A stretch of DNA of 64,000 bases from DASXZH01 sp036502005 (GTDB lineage: Bacteria > Armatimonadota > Fimbriimonadia > Fimbriimonadales > Fimbriimonadaceae): positions 62,001 to 126,000 of the forward strand of contig DASXZH010000021.1 in NCBI GenBank assembly GCA_036502005.1, read 5' to 3'. The translations under genes and the position numbers were made by a program. Shown in pieces: positions 34,325 through 42,921 of the stretch. Numbering within the stretch: position 1 is the stretch's first letter; the number at the start of each line of letters is the position of its first letter. Under the pieces are notes generated by a model. It made no database searches. It had not been told where the DNA came from and saw only the letters and a list, made by a program, of their open reading frames with translations.

Positions 34325-34807
34325 ATGTCGTCCTCGCTTACCCTTCATCTGATGCAACTGCCGGAACTCCAAATGATTTCAAAAGGAGGTTCGCCTGAAG
34401 GGCTGAATCTAAAAGAAGGCGCCTTACCTCCCGATTTCATCACCGCCATGGCGATCAGAGAAATTGAACGTGGGATGGAAACTCTGTGGCATTCCTATTT
34501 CCTTTTTGTTGAAGGAAACAACGCCGTCGGGTCTGGCGGATTTCGTGGGTCGCCCAAAGAGGGCCGAGTAGAAATCGGCTATGGGGTTGCCCCATCGCAA
34601 CAAGGCAAGGGGTTTGCAACCGCGGGGGCAATGCTTTTAGTTCAGAAGGCATTTGAACAGCCGGGCATTTTGGAAGTGTTTGCGGAAACCAGCATAACCA
34701 ACATTCCTTCCCGAAGGGTGGTTGAAAAGGCAGGCTTCCAACATATTGGGCAGCGCAATACCGAAGATGATGGGCTCGTTGACCGCTGGCTCTTAACTAG
34801 AGCTTAA
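34325..34807 (+). CDS. GNAT family N-acetyltransferase (RimJ/RimL-like)
   Basis: A 160-residue GNAT. The acetyl-CoA loop is VAPSQQGKGFATAGA (about 84-98), preceded by the beta4 strand GRVEIGYGV and followed by NIPSRRVVEKAGFQHIGQ. This pattern matches RimJ/RimL-type enzymes that acetylate protein N-termini or small amines. Substrate unknown. It overlaps the convergent beta-lactamase gene by 11 bp. Confidence 0.85.
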   Translation: MSSSLTLHLMQLPELQMISKGGSPEGLNLKEGALPPDFITAMAIREIERGMETLWHSYFLFVEGNNAVGSGGFRGSPKEGRVEIGYGVAPSQQGKGFATAGAMLLVQKAFEQPGILEVFAETSITNIPSRRVVEKAGFQHIGQRNTEDDGLVDRWLLTRA

Positions 34808-35660
34808 GATCTGAAACAACCATTTTGGCAACCTCTGCAATCGTCTTGTCCTGCATGTTGCGGTCCTTTCGAGAGCCGGTGAGATAGACAGCAATAAGAA
34901 TTGGTGGCCGCCCAGGCGGCCAGGCGATGGCGATGTCATTCGATGTCCCTCGGTCTCCCGTTCCCGTCTTATCACCCACCCGCCAACCGCGCGGCAAACC
35001 GGCTCGAATCCGCTTATCCCCAGTCTGATTAGCGATTAACCATTTGGTTAGCAAGCTCCTTGATCCGGGCGACAGCAAAGTGCCCAAGACCAAGTTTTTT
35101 ACATCGGTTGCATACGCCAAAGGCGTGGTTGTGTCACGCGGGTCACCGGGAAGAGCTTCATTTAGATCCGGCTCGTTTCGATCAAGCCTTGTATGAGTGT
35201 CTCCAATCGAACGAGCAAATGCGGTCACCCCCGTCGGTCCTCCAAGGCTTACAAGGATCAGGTTGGCAGCGGTGTTATCACTTTGGACCATGGTCGCCTC
35301 GCAAAGATCTTGCAAAGACATGCCTTTCCCATCGGCATGCTGGCCCGTAATCGGCGAATGTTCGGCAAGGTCGTTCTTCGTGAATGAGATAACCCGGCCT
35401 AGGTGGTCCGCGCCGCGATCCACTTTGGCTAGGACCGCGCTTATGGCCAAGAGCTTAAACGTGCTGCACATGGCGAACCGCTCGCCAGCACGGTGGCCGA
35501 AATGTTTGCCCGTTGCCGTATCGAGAAGGTAAACTCCCAATCGGCCGCCGCTTTGGCGCTCTAGTTCCTTTACTTTTGTTTCAAACGAACTTGAACGCTG
35601 CCCAAAGGTAGCACAGCCCGCGAGAAGAGCCAATACCGGCAAAATCAATCTGCAAATCAC
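34797..35660 (-). CDS. Class A beta-lactamase, probable lipoprotein
   Basis: A 287-residue serine beta-lactamase with all class A motifs: Ser66-Thr-Phe-Lys69, Ser127-Asp-Asn129, Glu163-Pro-Asp-Leu-Asn167 and Lys231-Thr-Gly. A Cys precedes the catalytic serine, as in some carbapenemases, but the partner Cys of their disulfide is missing. The N-terminus ends in LLAGC, a lipobox, so the enzyme is likely lipid-anchored. The start is GTG with TATAAT only 5 nt upstream. A terminator hairpin for the next gene sits directly upstream, so it has its own promoter. It is probably an intrinsic chromosomal gene: no mobile element is nearby. Confidence 0.93.
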   Translation of the reverse strand: MICRLILPVLALLAGCATFGQRSSSFETKVKELERQSGGRLGVYLLDTATGKHFGHRAGERFAMCSTFKLLAISAVLAKVDRGADHLGRVISFTKNDLAEHSPITGQHADGKGMSLQDLCEATMVQSDNTAANLILVSLGGPTGVTAFARSIGDTHTRLDRNEPDLNEALPGDPRDTTTPLAYATDVKNLVLGTLLSPGSRSLLTKWLIANQTGDKRIRAGLPRGWRVGDKTGTGDRGTSNDIAIAWPPGRPPILIAVYLTGSRKDRNMQDKTIAEVAKMVVSDLKL

Positions 35661-35665
35661 GTTTG

Positions 35666-35671
35666 ATTATA
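35666..35671 (-). promoter_or_regulatory. -10 TATAAT of the leaderless beta-lactamase gene
   Basis: A consensus TATAAT lies 5 nt before the GTG start at 35660. The transcript should begin at the start codon. Confidence 0.6.
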
Positions 35672-35680
35672 ATTTAAAAT

Positions 35681-35708
35681 GCGGGTGGCTTTAGTAAAGA
35701 CCACCCGC
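35681..35708 (-). terminator. Intrinsic terminator of the Ala/Pro-rich protein gene
   Basis: GCGGGTGG/CCACCCGC arms are extended by CTTT/AAAG with one bulged base. The hairpin is 13 bp past the stop of the minus-strand gene at 35722 and is followed on that strand by ATTTTAAATT. Confidence 0.75.
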
Positions 35709-35721
35709 CATAGAGCGCAAC

Positions 35722-37329
35722 CTAGAAGGGCTGATTGCTCGTGCTGAAGTCAATCACAGCATATCGATCATGGACGTGCTGCATGTGATAGATCATGTAG
35801 GATCCATGAACTGAACCGTCATGCCATCGGAACCGGTGGCGGCATCGAACCCAGGCATACTCGCCTCGGTGTCGAACCCCGATAACGTCGAAGCCAACCG
35901 TTGGGCAAGCCCGGCAGTTGTCGGCCATCATGTGGCCGAAGTCTCCGGCCTCGACCGAGTACATGTAATGGCCGCCGGAGAAGATGGCGACCTGGCCATC
36001 CCCCATGAAGTTGGTCACAAGCCCCACGCTTCTGCTTTGATAGCAGACCACGATGTTCGAGATCCCATAGTTCAGAGAGGGATCGCCGTATCCGTCGTAA
36101 GCAACGGTTGGGTCGTAGTTGTACGCATCTCCATCATCCCAGTTGCAGTTGTAGCCCGACCAGACAGACACCCGATCTTCCGGTACATAGGCTGGAACGT
36201 AGGGGTCGTAATAGTAGGGCGAAGCTACGCACGGCGCGTAGTAGGGGGTGTAGACGTAAAAGCCGAACCCAAAACCGCCTCCGCCAACCGACACGCTAAA
36301 GGTCGGGCTGGGTGCGCAACCGTATCGCCAGTGATCACCCCAAAGCGGACTTTGGCTGCCATAGAAGTTAGCCACATGCGGCTGATAGTGGTGCGAGTCG
36401 TAGTTGTAGTTGTTGTTGATGATCGTTGTGTTGTTCGTGATGTAGGTGTTGCCTGACTGTGGGCGCGGATAGTTTCTTGTTGAAATCGGAGCGGTTGGAT
36501 GAACAAACCGCGTCGGCGGCACGTAGCCTGCCGCCTTTATTGGCTTAACCGGTTTCAAAGCAGGGGCCGGACCGCGTTTTGGAAGGGCGGGTGCCGTTCT
36601 CGCAAGGGTGATCGGCTTCTTGGAAGCCTTAATGACCACGTGCTGAGCCGTTCCGACTTTTGGGCCTTTGGCTGGCGTTGCCGACTTGGCTACCTTCTGG
36701 GGCGTAGGTTTGGCCGTTTTGCCAGGAGTCGCCTTTGCAACTTTCTTCGGCGCCGGTGCCGCTTTGGCAACCTTCTTTGGCGTAGGCGCTGCTTTGTGAG
36801 CGACCGCCTTAGGTGCTTGATGAGGCGCTGCCTTTGCGACTTTCTTAGGTGCAGGGGCTGCTTTGTGAGCTACTGCTTTCGGCGCTTGGTGCGGCGCTGC
36901 TTTAGCTACCCTTTTTGGTGCCGGTGCAGTTTTGTGAGCTACTGCGTTGGGGGACTGATGAGGGGCTGCCCTCACTACCCTTTTCGGTGCCGGCGCAGTT
37001 TTGTGAGTGACTGCCTTGGGGGCCCGATGTGGGGCTGCCCTCACTACCCTCTTAGGTGCGGATGCAGTTTTGTGAACTACCGGCCTAGGTGCTTGCCTTG
37101 GTGCAGCACGAGGGGCTGGCCTTGGCGCAGCACGCGGGGCTGGCCTTGGCGCAGCACGCGGGGCGGGTCTAGGCGCGGCACGAGGAGCGGGTCTCGGTGC
37201 AGCTCGCGGAGCTTGCCTTGGCGCGGCTCGAGGCGCCTGCCTGGGTGGTTGCTTTTTCTGTTGTGCGGAGCCGGTGACCGCCAGGCTTGCTGCAAACACG
37301 ACTGAGATTAAGATTTTAGACAAACTCAT
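35722..37329 (-). CDS. Exported Ala/Pro/Lys-rich repeat protein
   Basis: 535 residues with a signal peptide (ILISVVFAASLAVTGSAQ). Residues 29-83 are an 8-residue Arg/Ala/Pro repeat (RAAPRPAP). Residues 86-200 are five 23-residue units beginning His-Lys at 86, 109, 132, 155 and 178 (for example HKAAPAPKKVAKAAPHQ), resembling histone H1-like or FimV-like Lys/Ala/Pro tails. Residues about 290-375 are Asn/Tyr/Gly-rich, and the last 150 residues form a Cys- and Trp-containing globular domain. The very basic region could bind nucleic acid, acidic polysaccharide or the cell wall. A strong GGGAAGG ribosome site lies 10-16 nt upstream. Function unknown. Confidence 0.8.
   Translation of the reverse strand: MSLSKILISVVFAASLAVTGSAQQKKQPPRQAPRAAPRQAPRAAPRPAPRAAPRPAPRAAPRPAPRAAPRPAPRAAPRQAPRPVVHKTASAPKRVVRAAPHRAPKAVTHKTAPAPKRVVRAAPHQSPNAVAHKTAPAPKRVAKAAPHQAPKAVAHKAAPAPKKVAKAAPHQAPKAVAHKAAPTPKKVAKAAPAPKKVAKATPGKTAKPTPQKVAKSATPAKGPKVGTAQHVVIKASKKPITLARTAPALPKRGPAPALKPVKPIKAAGYVPPTRFVHPTAPISTRNYPRPQSGNTYITNNTTIINNNYNYDSHHYQPHVANFYGSQSPLWGDHWRYGCAPSPTFSVSVGGGGFGFGFYVYTPYYAPCVASPYYYDPYVPAYVPEDRVSVWSGYNCNWDDGDAYNYDPTVAYDGYGDPSLNYGISNIVVCYQSRSVGLVTNFMGDGQVAIFSGGHYMYSVEAGDFGHMMADNCRACPTVGFDVIGVRHRGEYAWVRCRHRFRWHDGSVHGSYMIYHMQHVHDRYAVIDFSTSNQPF
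36730..37074. repeat. 69-bp coding tandem repeat, five units
   Basis: Encodes the five 23-residue His-Lys units at residues 86-200 of the exported repeat protein. Neighbouring units differ mainly by third-base changes and conservative swaps. Confidence 0.8.
37081..37245. repeat. 24-bp coding tandem repeat (Arg/Ala/Pro)
   Basis: Encodes residues 29-83 of the same protein. The unit is RAAPRPAP with minor variants. Confidence 0.75.
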
Positions 37330-37633
37330 TTTTACTTTTCCTTCCCTCTATTTTTCTTGACGTTTAACAACGATATTGCATAACAATTTGCCATGCATGC
37401 GTGTTTGGATGGGTAATGGGTTTCATGGACAACATAGGATTTCGATTTTCGATTTTCGATTGCGGATTCGGAAGTGGCGAGCAAAGAATCGAAGAGATCG
37501 TGCGGGCGTGGACCGATACGGCGTCGAGCCGCCGGGGGACAAAGCCCGAACAAGTTCGAGTACTCTAAAGTAGCTGCGCCCGCTTCCCCAATCGAAAGTC
37601 GACATTCAAAAATCGAGAATTCGTGAGCTCCGC
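37330..37633. other. Intergenic region with imperfect inverted ends
   Basis: No supported gene. TCGATTTTCGATTTTCGATT (37442-37461) on the left and a diverged inverse of it near 37590-37620 flank a GC-rich segment with a GTCGAGCCGCCGGGGGAC block. It could be a small non-coding repeat element. A TTTTCGATTGTCGATTGG piece of the same style occurs at 63936. Confidence 0.35.
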
Positions 37634-38482
37634 TCATTTCAAAAAGTCGTCAATCGCCCTGAAGAAAAAGGCAGGATCGTCGAGCATGATGAAATGGCGC
37701 GATTTGGGAGACATCTTCAGTGTGTGATTGGGAATCAGTTTAATCTCGTCCTCATAGGCAGCCATTCCTTCCTTCATCTGCTCGGCTGTTCTAAAAAATG
37801 CCCCTTCTCCTAACTCCAGAACGGGCGCTGTGATCTTCGCCATTTCAGGCCGCAGGTCGTTCGAACACATCTCGTACATCGCTTCCCCAACCGATTTAGG
37901 ATCGGATTTTGAACTGTTTTTCATCACAAAATCGATATCTCGTGGTGAGGTGATCATGAAGCTTAGACTCTGACGGTTGATCTTTTCAAATGCAGCGTGC
38001 GAAGCTCCAGCGATACTGGCCCGCATTTGTTCGCCGTACGCTTTGCCATTCTCCAAAGTCGCGGAAGGGTCCATTACGGCAGGGAGGAATGGGACCCCAT
38101 CCACGGCGACCACTTTCCCAACTACATCCGGCGCGGTCGCGGCGACCCAAAGAACCATGGTTCCTCCAAGGCTGTGCCCCATCATAATCGGATGGTCGAG
38201 ATGGTTATCGGCGATGAACTCAATAATCTCATCGCGAACAGTTGGCAAAATTGGCGCTGGAATCGGCGGCTGTCCGGCAAAGCCGGGCAAGGTGAGAACG
38301 TAGCATTTGTAATCTTTCTTATAGTGATCGACGGTGGTGTTCCACACGTCGCCCCCGCAGGAGAGCCCTGGAACAAGGATCATCGGCTTCCCCTGCCCAA
38401 CAACGTTCACGGCAAACGAGTAATGCTTCGGAGCAGGCGCAAGAGCGGCAAGCAGCGCAAAAACGATCTTTGGCAGGAGCAT
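37634..38482 (-). CDS. Exported alpha/beta hydrolase
   Basis: A 282-residue alpha/beta-hydrolase fold protein. The oxyanion region is LVPGLSCGGDVW, the nucleophile elbow is GHSLGG (Ser about 103), a conserved Asp lies in the 210-225 region, and the histidine is in SPKSRHFIMLDDP near 265. A hydrophobic N-terminus (IVFALLAALAPAP) suggests export. It resembles small esterases and acyltransferase-like hydrolases; substrate unknown. It stands alone, with no clear operon partner. Confidence 0.85.
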   Translation of the reverse strand: MLLPKIVFALLAALAPAPKHYSFAVNVVGQGKPMILVPGLSCGGDVWNTTVDHYKKDYKCYVLTLPGFAGQPPIPAPILPTVRDEIIEFIADNHLDHPIMMGHSLGGTMVLWVAATAPDVVGKVVAVDGVPFLPAVMDPSATLENGKAYGEQMRASIAGASHAAFEKINRQSLSFMITSPRDIDFVMKNSSKSDPKSVGEAMYEMCSNDLRPEMAKITAPVLELGEGAFFRTAEQMKEGMAAYEDEIKLIPNHTLKMSPKSRHFIMLDDPAFFFRAIDDFLK

Positions 38483-38751
38483 AAAAACGAGACGCGTAGC
38501 GCCTTAAAGCGGTTGCCATTTTCATCTAGTGATGAGCTAGGGCTTTCTTCTTCCATGAGCGCGAAAAGAAATGGCCAACCGCTAGCATCGCATTCCAAAC
38601 GGCCAAGTCGGCCCTATGAGCGTTAAACCGCTTCTGTACGGTTTGGCTCTTGAATAGCAGCCTTCGCTTTAGGGCGGTGTGTCTCATAATTGTTCTTACG
38701 AATCTTGGCTGCCTAAGTTCTGTGGACCTAGGACCATGTTGTGAAGTGAGA

Positions 38752-41604
38752 CTATCGCCTTTCTGTAACGTCGATGATCCATTTCGGGATCCGGGTTGGC
38801 GCGATGCCATAGCCTGCCTGCCAATCAGAATCAAATAGAGGGCCAAGCTCTTTCTTGCAGGTTGCTACCGCACGCTCGAATTCCGTTCGGTCCCCGCAGT
38901 CGCGTTGCATACCGATCGATTCTCTAAAGCGTTGGGCGGCGCCGAAAAGCCTGGTCGCTTGTGAGAACCGACCAAAGTCGGCGGTAACCCTCCCCAGACC
39001 CTCCGCACAGTAGATGATCGGCCTCGGATCGTTGATTCCCTCAAAAACCTTTGCCAAAGCTTTGTAGCGGGCCCAAGATTCATCCAAGCGGCCAAGTTTC
39101 CAGGCCACCCTCGCGAGGCTAATCTCGCACATATTGGCAATCATCTTGTCGTCCAGTTGATGCCAGCGCGAGAGGGCGTCGGAAAGCTCTTGATTCGCCA
39201 AGTCAAGATTTCCCAGCTCGCAGTTGGCCATACCTAAAAGATTGATTCGAAAGGCTTCAATCCGGTCTTCATATTTCCCAAGGTTCTTTTCCGGTTCGCT
39301 CGCATAGGACAGGCAGTATTCGTAATCCCCTGCCAAATAGGAGGCGTAACCTAGGGTCCACCGGAGACCAGCCGCTTGCAAATGAAGGCCCGCGCTTTCG
39401 AAGACGGGCACGGCGACGCCAATCTTTTGACGGGCTGTTTCTGCATCGTCCTTTAAACACGCCAACATGCCATCGGATGCATTGAGCATCGCTTCATCAA
39501 GGTCCGAAAGAGACCCAGCCCGGCGAGCGACTGAAATTAACTCGCTAAGCTTGCCGAGAAAACCATATTGGACGCCCAAAGAAAGTACGGCGAAAATCAG
39601 CTTAACGCCGTGCGAGGTCTGCCCGATTTGGAGCATCCATTCCGTAGCCAAAAGAATGCTTTCGACTTCTAATCTCAGGTTTGGCAACTGCTTGATTTCA
39701 CGAAAATGCGGCGATTCCTCGCCAAAAACCAGCCGCTGGAAGTACGCCGCAAAACGATGTTGCACTTCGTCTTTTTCAGACTTTGAAAGGCGTGACCATC
39801 CAAATTCCCGCACGATTCCAAGCATCGAAAACCGTTGGACTTGCAGATTCGGCGACCGGATAAGAAGGGAGTGGTCGGCCAAGTTTGAAAGAGTTTCTAA
39901 ACTGCCACCGGCTATGCCGAAAGCCGCGTCCTCGCCGAAACCTCCCCGAAAAACGCACAGCAAACAGAAAACGCGCCTTTCTTCGGGCGAAAGGGCTTCC
40001 AGGCTCACTGCCAAACTAGCCTGCAAAGACCGGTATCGCGGCTCGCGCCAGCCTTTTTCTTCCTCCATTGAACCAAAATCTGAGATCTTTCGGAGAATTT
40101 GGCCGGGAGCCATCGCGCCCGCTTGAGCCGCCGCAAGCTCAATAGCAAGCGGAAGCCCGCCCAGCCGTCGGCAAAGGGCGGCGATGTCTTTTAAAGCATC
40201 TTCCACAATCCGGAAGCGCGACGAAGCTGTTTGCGCTCGCTCGCAAAAGAGCCGGACGCTAGGGTTCTCAAGCAGATCTTCGATTGCGGTTTGGGGATCG
40301 GGAATGGCAATGGGAAGCACCGAATACTCGTGCTCGCCCAGCAATCCCGATTTCCTTCTGGAGGTCGCCAGAATCGTGCAATTGGGGATTTGGGCAAGAA
40401 GAAGCTGAATCTCTTTCCAGGAGGTCTCGGCGGTCTGCTCGATTCCATCCAAGATGATAAGCGCCGCGTTGCGCCCGCCCCCTACCGGCTGCCCGAAGTA
40501 TCGGTGAAGTGTCTCCAGGGGCGGGGCGGAGCTTTCAATCCCGACCTGCTGTAAGATGGCCTCGGCAAGCGGCGCCTCGCTCATTGGGACGTGGATAACG
40601 CCCGCACCAAAAAGGCCCGCGTTGATTCGCGCCGATTCGACGGCCAGACGGGATTTGCCGATTCCCCCGGGGCCTGTGAGGGTGATCCATCGGTAAAGCG
40701 GCAGTAACTGCGAGATATAGGCGACGTCGCCGTTTCTCCCAACAAAGCTGGTTAGCTCGGGCGGAAGCACCAGCTTGGCCGGTTCGCTTTGCTGGGTTGC
40801 CGCTTTAGCGGGCTGGCTGGGCACATCCTGCAGCTTCGGGACTCGCCTCGCTCCCGCCCAACCTTTGACACCCCGGATCCAATCCTGGAACTCGGCAGTT
40901 GGCGATAGGCCAACCGATTTCCTAAGAAGCGTTTTATAAGACACATACTCCGCGAGAGCGGAGCCAACATCGCCAGATTCGACGAGAAGCCTTAAGGCTC
41001 GGCGGCGAGGGGCTTCTCTTAACGGATCGGCTTCAATTGACCGTGCAATTTGCACCATCGCCCCCGGGAGATCACCCGTTTCTTCCAGCTGGGCGGCGAA
41101 CCGGAACTGGCCCAAAGACTGCAGTCGCGCGTAATGCAAGCGGCGATTCTGGACCCATTCCTCGTTGCGTCCGCTTAAGAACTCCCCTGCGTAGAGCCCG
41201 TCCGCTAAGCGATATTGCTCCATCCTGCTCTCGTTGTCTTGAGCCTGGTTCGCGCGCTGCATGATCCTTTCAAACTCATTGGTATCAACCCAGCAAGCGC
41301 CGATCGAAAGCGACGCCACGTTTCGATCGCAACACAACACTGAACCAGGCGGTGTGCCCGGGGTCTCCAATATTTGGCGGAGTTCGGCAAGAAGAACACG
41401 GAAGCGGTTTCGGCGAACGTCTTCTTTAACGCCGGGCCAGAGTTCCTCTAGAAGCACGTTTCTCTGCTGCGGGCACCCCAATCGGTCCGCCATCAATGCT
41501 AACAGCATCGCCATTTGGTTGCTCACCGGCTGTGCCGTATCGCGTGAACGCTGCTTTAGGCCGAAGCCCCCGAAAAGCGTTATGTGCCAAGGTCGTTGCA
41601 GCAT
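38752..41604 (-). CDS. Large BTAD/NB-ARC transcriptional regulator (SARP/AfsR-like)
   Basis: 950 residues. Residues 1-100 form an OmpR-type winged helix (ITLFGGFGLKQ, then LLEELWPGVKEDVRRNRFRVLLAELRQ). Residues about 105-250 are a bacterial transcriptional activation (BTAD) domain with TPR-like helices. Residues about 285-560 are an NB-ARC/STAND NTPase with Walker A in GPGGIGKSR (about 306-314), Walker B-like LIILDGIEQ and GLPLAIELAAA. The rest is a TPR-rich sensor. Such proteins switch on target genes after nucleotide exchange. It is divergent from the GH43 gene and may control the adjacent sugar operon; that link is inference. Confidence 0.88.
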   Translation of the reverse strand: MLQRPWHITLFGGFGLKQRSRDTAQPVSNQMAMLLALMADRLGCPQQRNVLLEELWPGVKEDVRRNRFRVLLAELRQILETPGTPPGSVLCCDRNVASLSIGACWVDTNEFERIMQRANQAQDNESRMEQYRLADGLYAGEFLSGRNEEWVQNRRLHYARLQSLGQFRFAAQLEETGDLPGAMVQIARSIEADPLREAPRRRALRLLVESGDVGSALAEYVSYKTLLRKSVGLSPTAEFQDWIRGVKGWAGARRVPKLQDVPSQPAKAATQQSEPAKLVLPPELTSFVGRNGDVAYISQLLPLYRWITLTGPGGIGKSRLAVESARINAGLFGAGVIHVPMSEAPLAEAILQQVGIESSAPPLETLHRYFGQPVGGGRNAALIILDGIEQTAETSWKEIQLLLAQIPNCTILATSRRKSGLLGEHEYSVLPIAIPDPQTAIEDLLENPSVRLFCERAQTASSRFRIVEDALKDIAALCRRLGGLPLAIELAAAQAGAMAPGQILRKISDFGSMEEEKGWREPRYRSLQASLAVSLEALSPEERRVFCLLCVFRGGFGEDAAFGIAGGSLETLSNLADHSLLIRSPNLQVQRFSMLGIVREFGWSRLSKSEKDEVQHRFAAYFQRLVFGEESPHFREIKQLPNLRLEVESILLATEWMLQIGQTSHGVKLIFAVLSLGVQYGFLGKLSELISVARRAGSLSDLDEAMLNASDGMLACLKDDAETARQKIGVAVPVFESAGLHLQAAGLRWTLGYASYLAGDYEYCLSYASEPEKNLGKYEDRIEAFRINLLGMANCELGNLDLANQELSDALSRWHQLDDKMIANMCEISLARVAWKLGRLDESWARYKALAKVFEGINDPRPIIYCAEGLGRVTADFGRFSQATRLFGAAQRFRESIGMQRDCGDRTEFERAVATCKKELGPLFDSDWQAGYGIAPTRIPKWIIDVTERR

Positions 41605-41749
41605 AAATGTTTGCGCCTAATGGTCCGCTAATGAATTCATTCTATCCGTTGCGTGCGTGTTGAGTTGCAAGCAGGGAGCCGGTTCAAGCATCTGTGCCGA
41701 AAAACGGGAAGCCTTCATGGTCTGCTTGCGCTTAAGTAGACTTCGACTC

Positions 41750-42676
41750 ATGGGAGAGTTGAGGCCGGTTTGGTCCGGCTACATGGCCGATCCGTTTATA
41801 CAGCGCGTTAGCGGCGGATATTACGCCTATGGAACGGATGCTGCGGATGAGCCCGTTTTCAAGAAAACTAGACACCATTTTCCGGTTCTATTTAGCAAGG
41901 ATCTTAAGAGATGGGAGTTAGTTGGGGGCGCCGTGCAGTCCGATTTGAAATGCTCCTTTTGGGCACCGGAAGTGGTGGAACGCGACGGCAAGTTCTATAT
42001 CTTCTACTCCTGCGGCGGCGAGCAAGGCGTTGGGCAAACCACGCGCGTTGCGATAGCGGATAAGCCGGAGGGGCCATTTATTCCAGCGGGCGCACCGCTG
42101 TTTCCCTCGCTTCCCTTTTCAATTGATGCGAGCCCTTTTCACGACCCCGTTTCGGGTGACTGGTTTCTCTTTTTCTCGCGAGACTTCTTGAACGGTAACG
42201 CCGGAACTGGCATTGCGATGTGCGGTCTTGGCCCCGATATGAAGCCCCTAACCCAACCCAAAACCATTTTGAGAGGGTCGCGCGATTGGCAGGTGTACGA
42301 GCGCAACCGACATTGGTATAACAAGACCTGGCGCACGTGGTACACGTTGGAAGGGACAAAGGTTGTCTATCACGAAGGGCGCTACGTTCTGTTTTACAGT
42401 GGCGGCAACTGGCAAACTAAAGGCTATGGGGTGAACTATGCGGTTGCGGAACAGGTTCAGGGACCCTATAAACCCGCCAATGATCCGAGCGGCGCAGCCT
42501 TGCTGCGTTCTGGCATGGCGGGACTACGCGGGCCGGGGCACAACTCGGTTTTCACTGGCCTGGATGGACGGCAATATATCGTTTTCCATGCTTGGAACGA
42601 GGATCTGACCATGCGCCAAATGTATATTGCTCCGTTAAGTTGGAACGCAAAGGGTGAACCGGAAGTGGAACTCTAG
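41750..42676 (+). CDS. GH43-like glycosidase (arabinanase/beta-xylosidase family)
   Basis: From the ATG at 41750, a 308-residue five-bladed beta-propeller enzyme. Asp14 in SGYMADPFIQR is the catalytic base, Asp126 in SIDASPFHD the pKa-setting residue, and Glu201 in TLEGTKVVY the acid. The ORF extends to a GTG at 41657 but the extra 31 residues are Cys- and Arg-rich and lie before the first blade, so the shorter form is preferred. It has no signal peptide and should trim arabinose or xylose from imported fragments. It lies 17 bp upstream of the toxin-antitoxin pair. Confidence 0.87.
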   Translation: MGELRPVWSGYMADPFIQRVSGGYYAYGTDAADEPVFKKTRHHFPVLFSKDLKRWELVGGAVQSDLKCSFWAPEVVERDGKFYIFYSCGGEQGVGQTTRVAIADKPEGPFIPAGAPLFPSLPFSIDASPFHDPVSGDWFLFFSRDFLNGNAGTGIAMCGLGPDMKPLTQPKTILRGSRDWQVYERNRHWYNKTWRTWYTLEGTKVVYHEGRYVLFYSGGNWQTKGYGVNYAVAEQVQGPYKPANDPSGAALLRSGMAGLRGPGHNSVFTGLDGRQYIVFHAWNEDLTMRQMYIAPLSWNAKGEPEVEL

Positions 42677-42681
42677 CAATG

Positions 42682-42687
42682 TACAAT
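42682..42687 (+). promoter_or_regulatory. -10-like box of the DUF433/DUF5615 pair
   Basis: TACAAT lies 6 nt before the ATG at 42694, within AATGTACAAT. The same ten bases precede the antitoxin start at 53356 with the same spacing. Confidence 0.55.
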
Positions 42688-42693
42688 TAGATT

Positions 42694-42921
42694 ATGAAGA
42701 TAGAAGAAGCCGTATGGAAGGATGCCGGACGCATGAGCGGAGCTTTGTGCTTCCGCAACACGCGCATTCCAGTGTCCACCTTATTTTTTCATCTAGAGGC
42801 CGGGCAAATGTCGGAGTTTTATCGTGATTTTCCGGACGTCACGCCGGAAATGGCAGCGGCTGTGCTCGAGGCGTCTCACGAACTGCTTGAGCTAAAGTTT
42901 GGCGGACCCGCAGCCGCTTGA
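42694..42921 (+). CDS. DUF433 family antitoxin
   Basis: A 75-residue DUF433 protein: GALCFRNTRIPVSTLFFHLEAG followed by FPDVTPEMAAAVLE. DUF433 proteins have a helix-turn-helix-like fold and usually precede a DUF5615 PIN-like protein, as here. The pair is regarded as a type II toxin-antitoxin module. The next gene starts inside its stop codon (TTGA overlap). Confidence 0.87.
   Translation: MKIEEAVWKDAGRMSGALCFRNTRIPVSTLFFHLEAGQMSEFYRDFPDVTPEMAAAVLEASHELLELKFGGPAAA

Noticed and set aside
34277..34372. Upstream extension of the beta-helix gene
   Set aside because: It would run over the start and promoter box of the divergent GNAT gene and put 32 residues before the signal peptide.
34797..35660. 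Beta-lactamase as an acquired resistance gene
   Set aside because: No insertion sequence, integron or plasmid gene is near and its composition fits the neighbours, so it looks like a resident gene.
35821..36456. 211-codon plus-strand frame
   Set aside because: It is antisense to the exported repeat protein, which has a signal peptide, ribosome site and terminator; the plus-strand translation has no domain and is Val/Arg biased.
36730..37245. Possible CRISPR-like array
   Set aside because: The units are contiguous, in frame, without spacers, and encode a Lys/Ala/Pro repeat in a signal-peptide protein.
36499..37305. 268-codon Arg/Cys/Trp-rich plus-strand frame
   Set aside because: It is the mirror of the Ala/Pro/Lys repeats on the minus strand and has no start signal.
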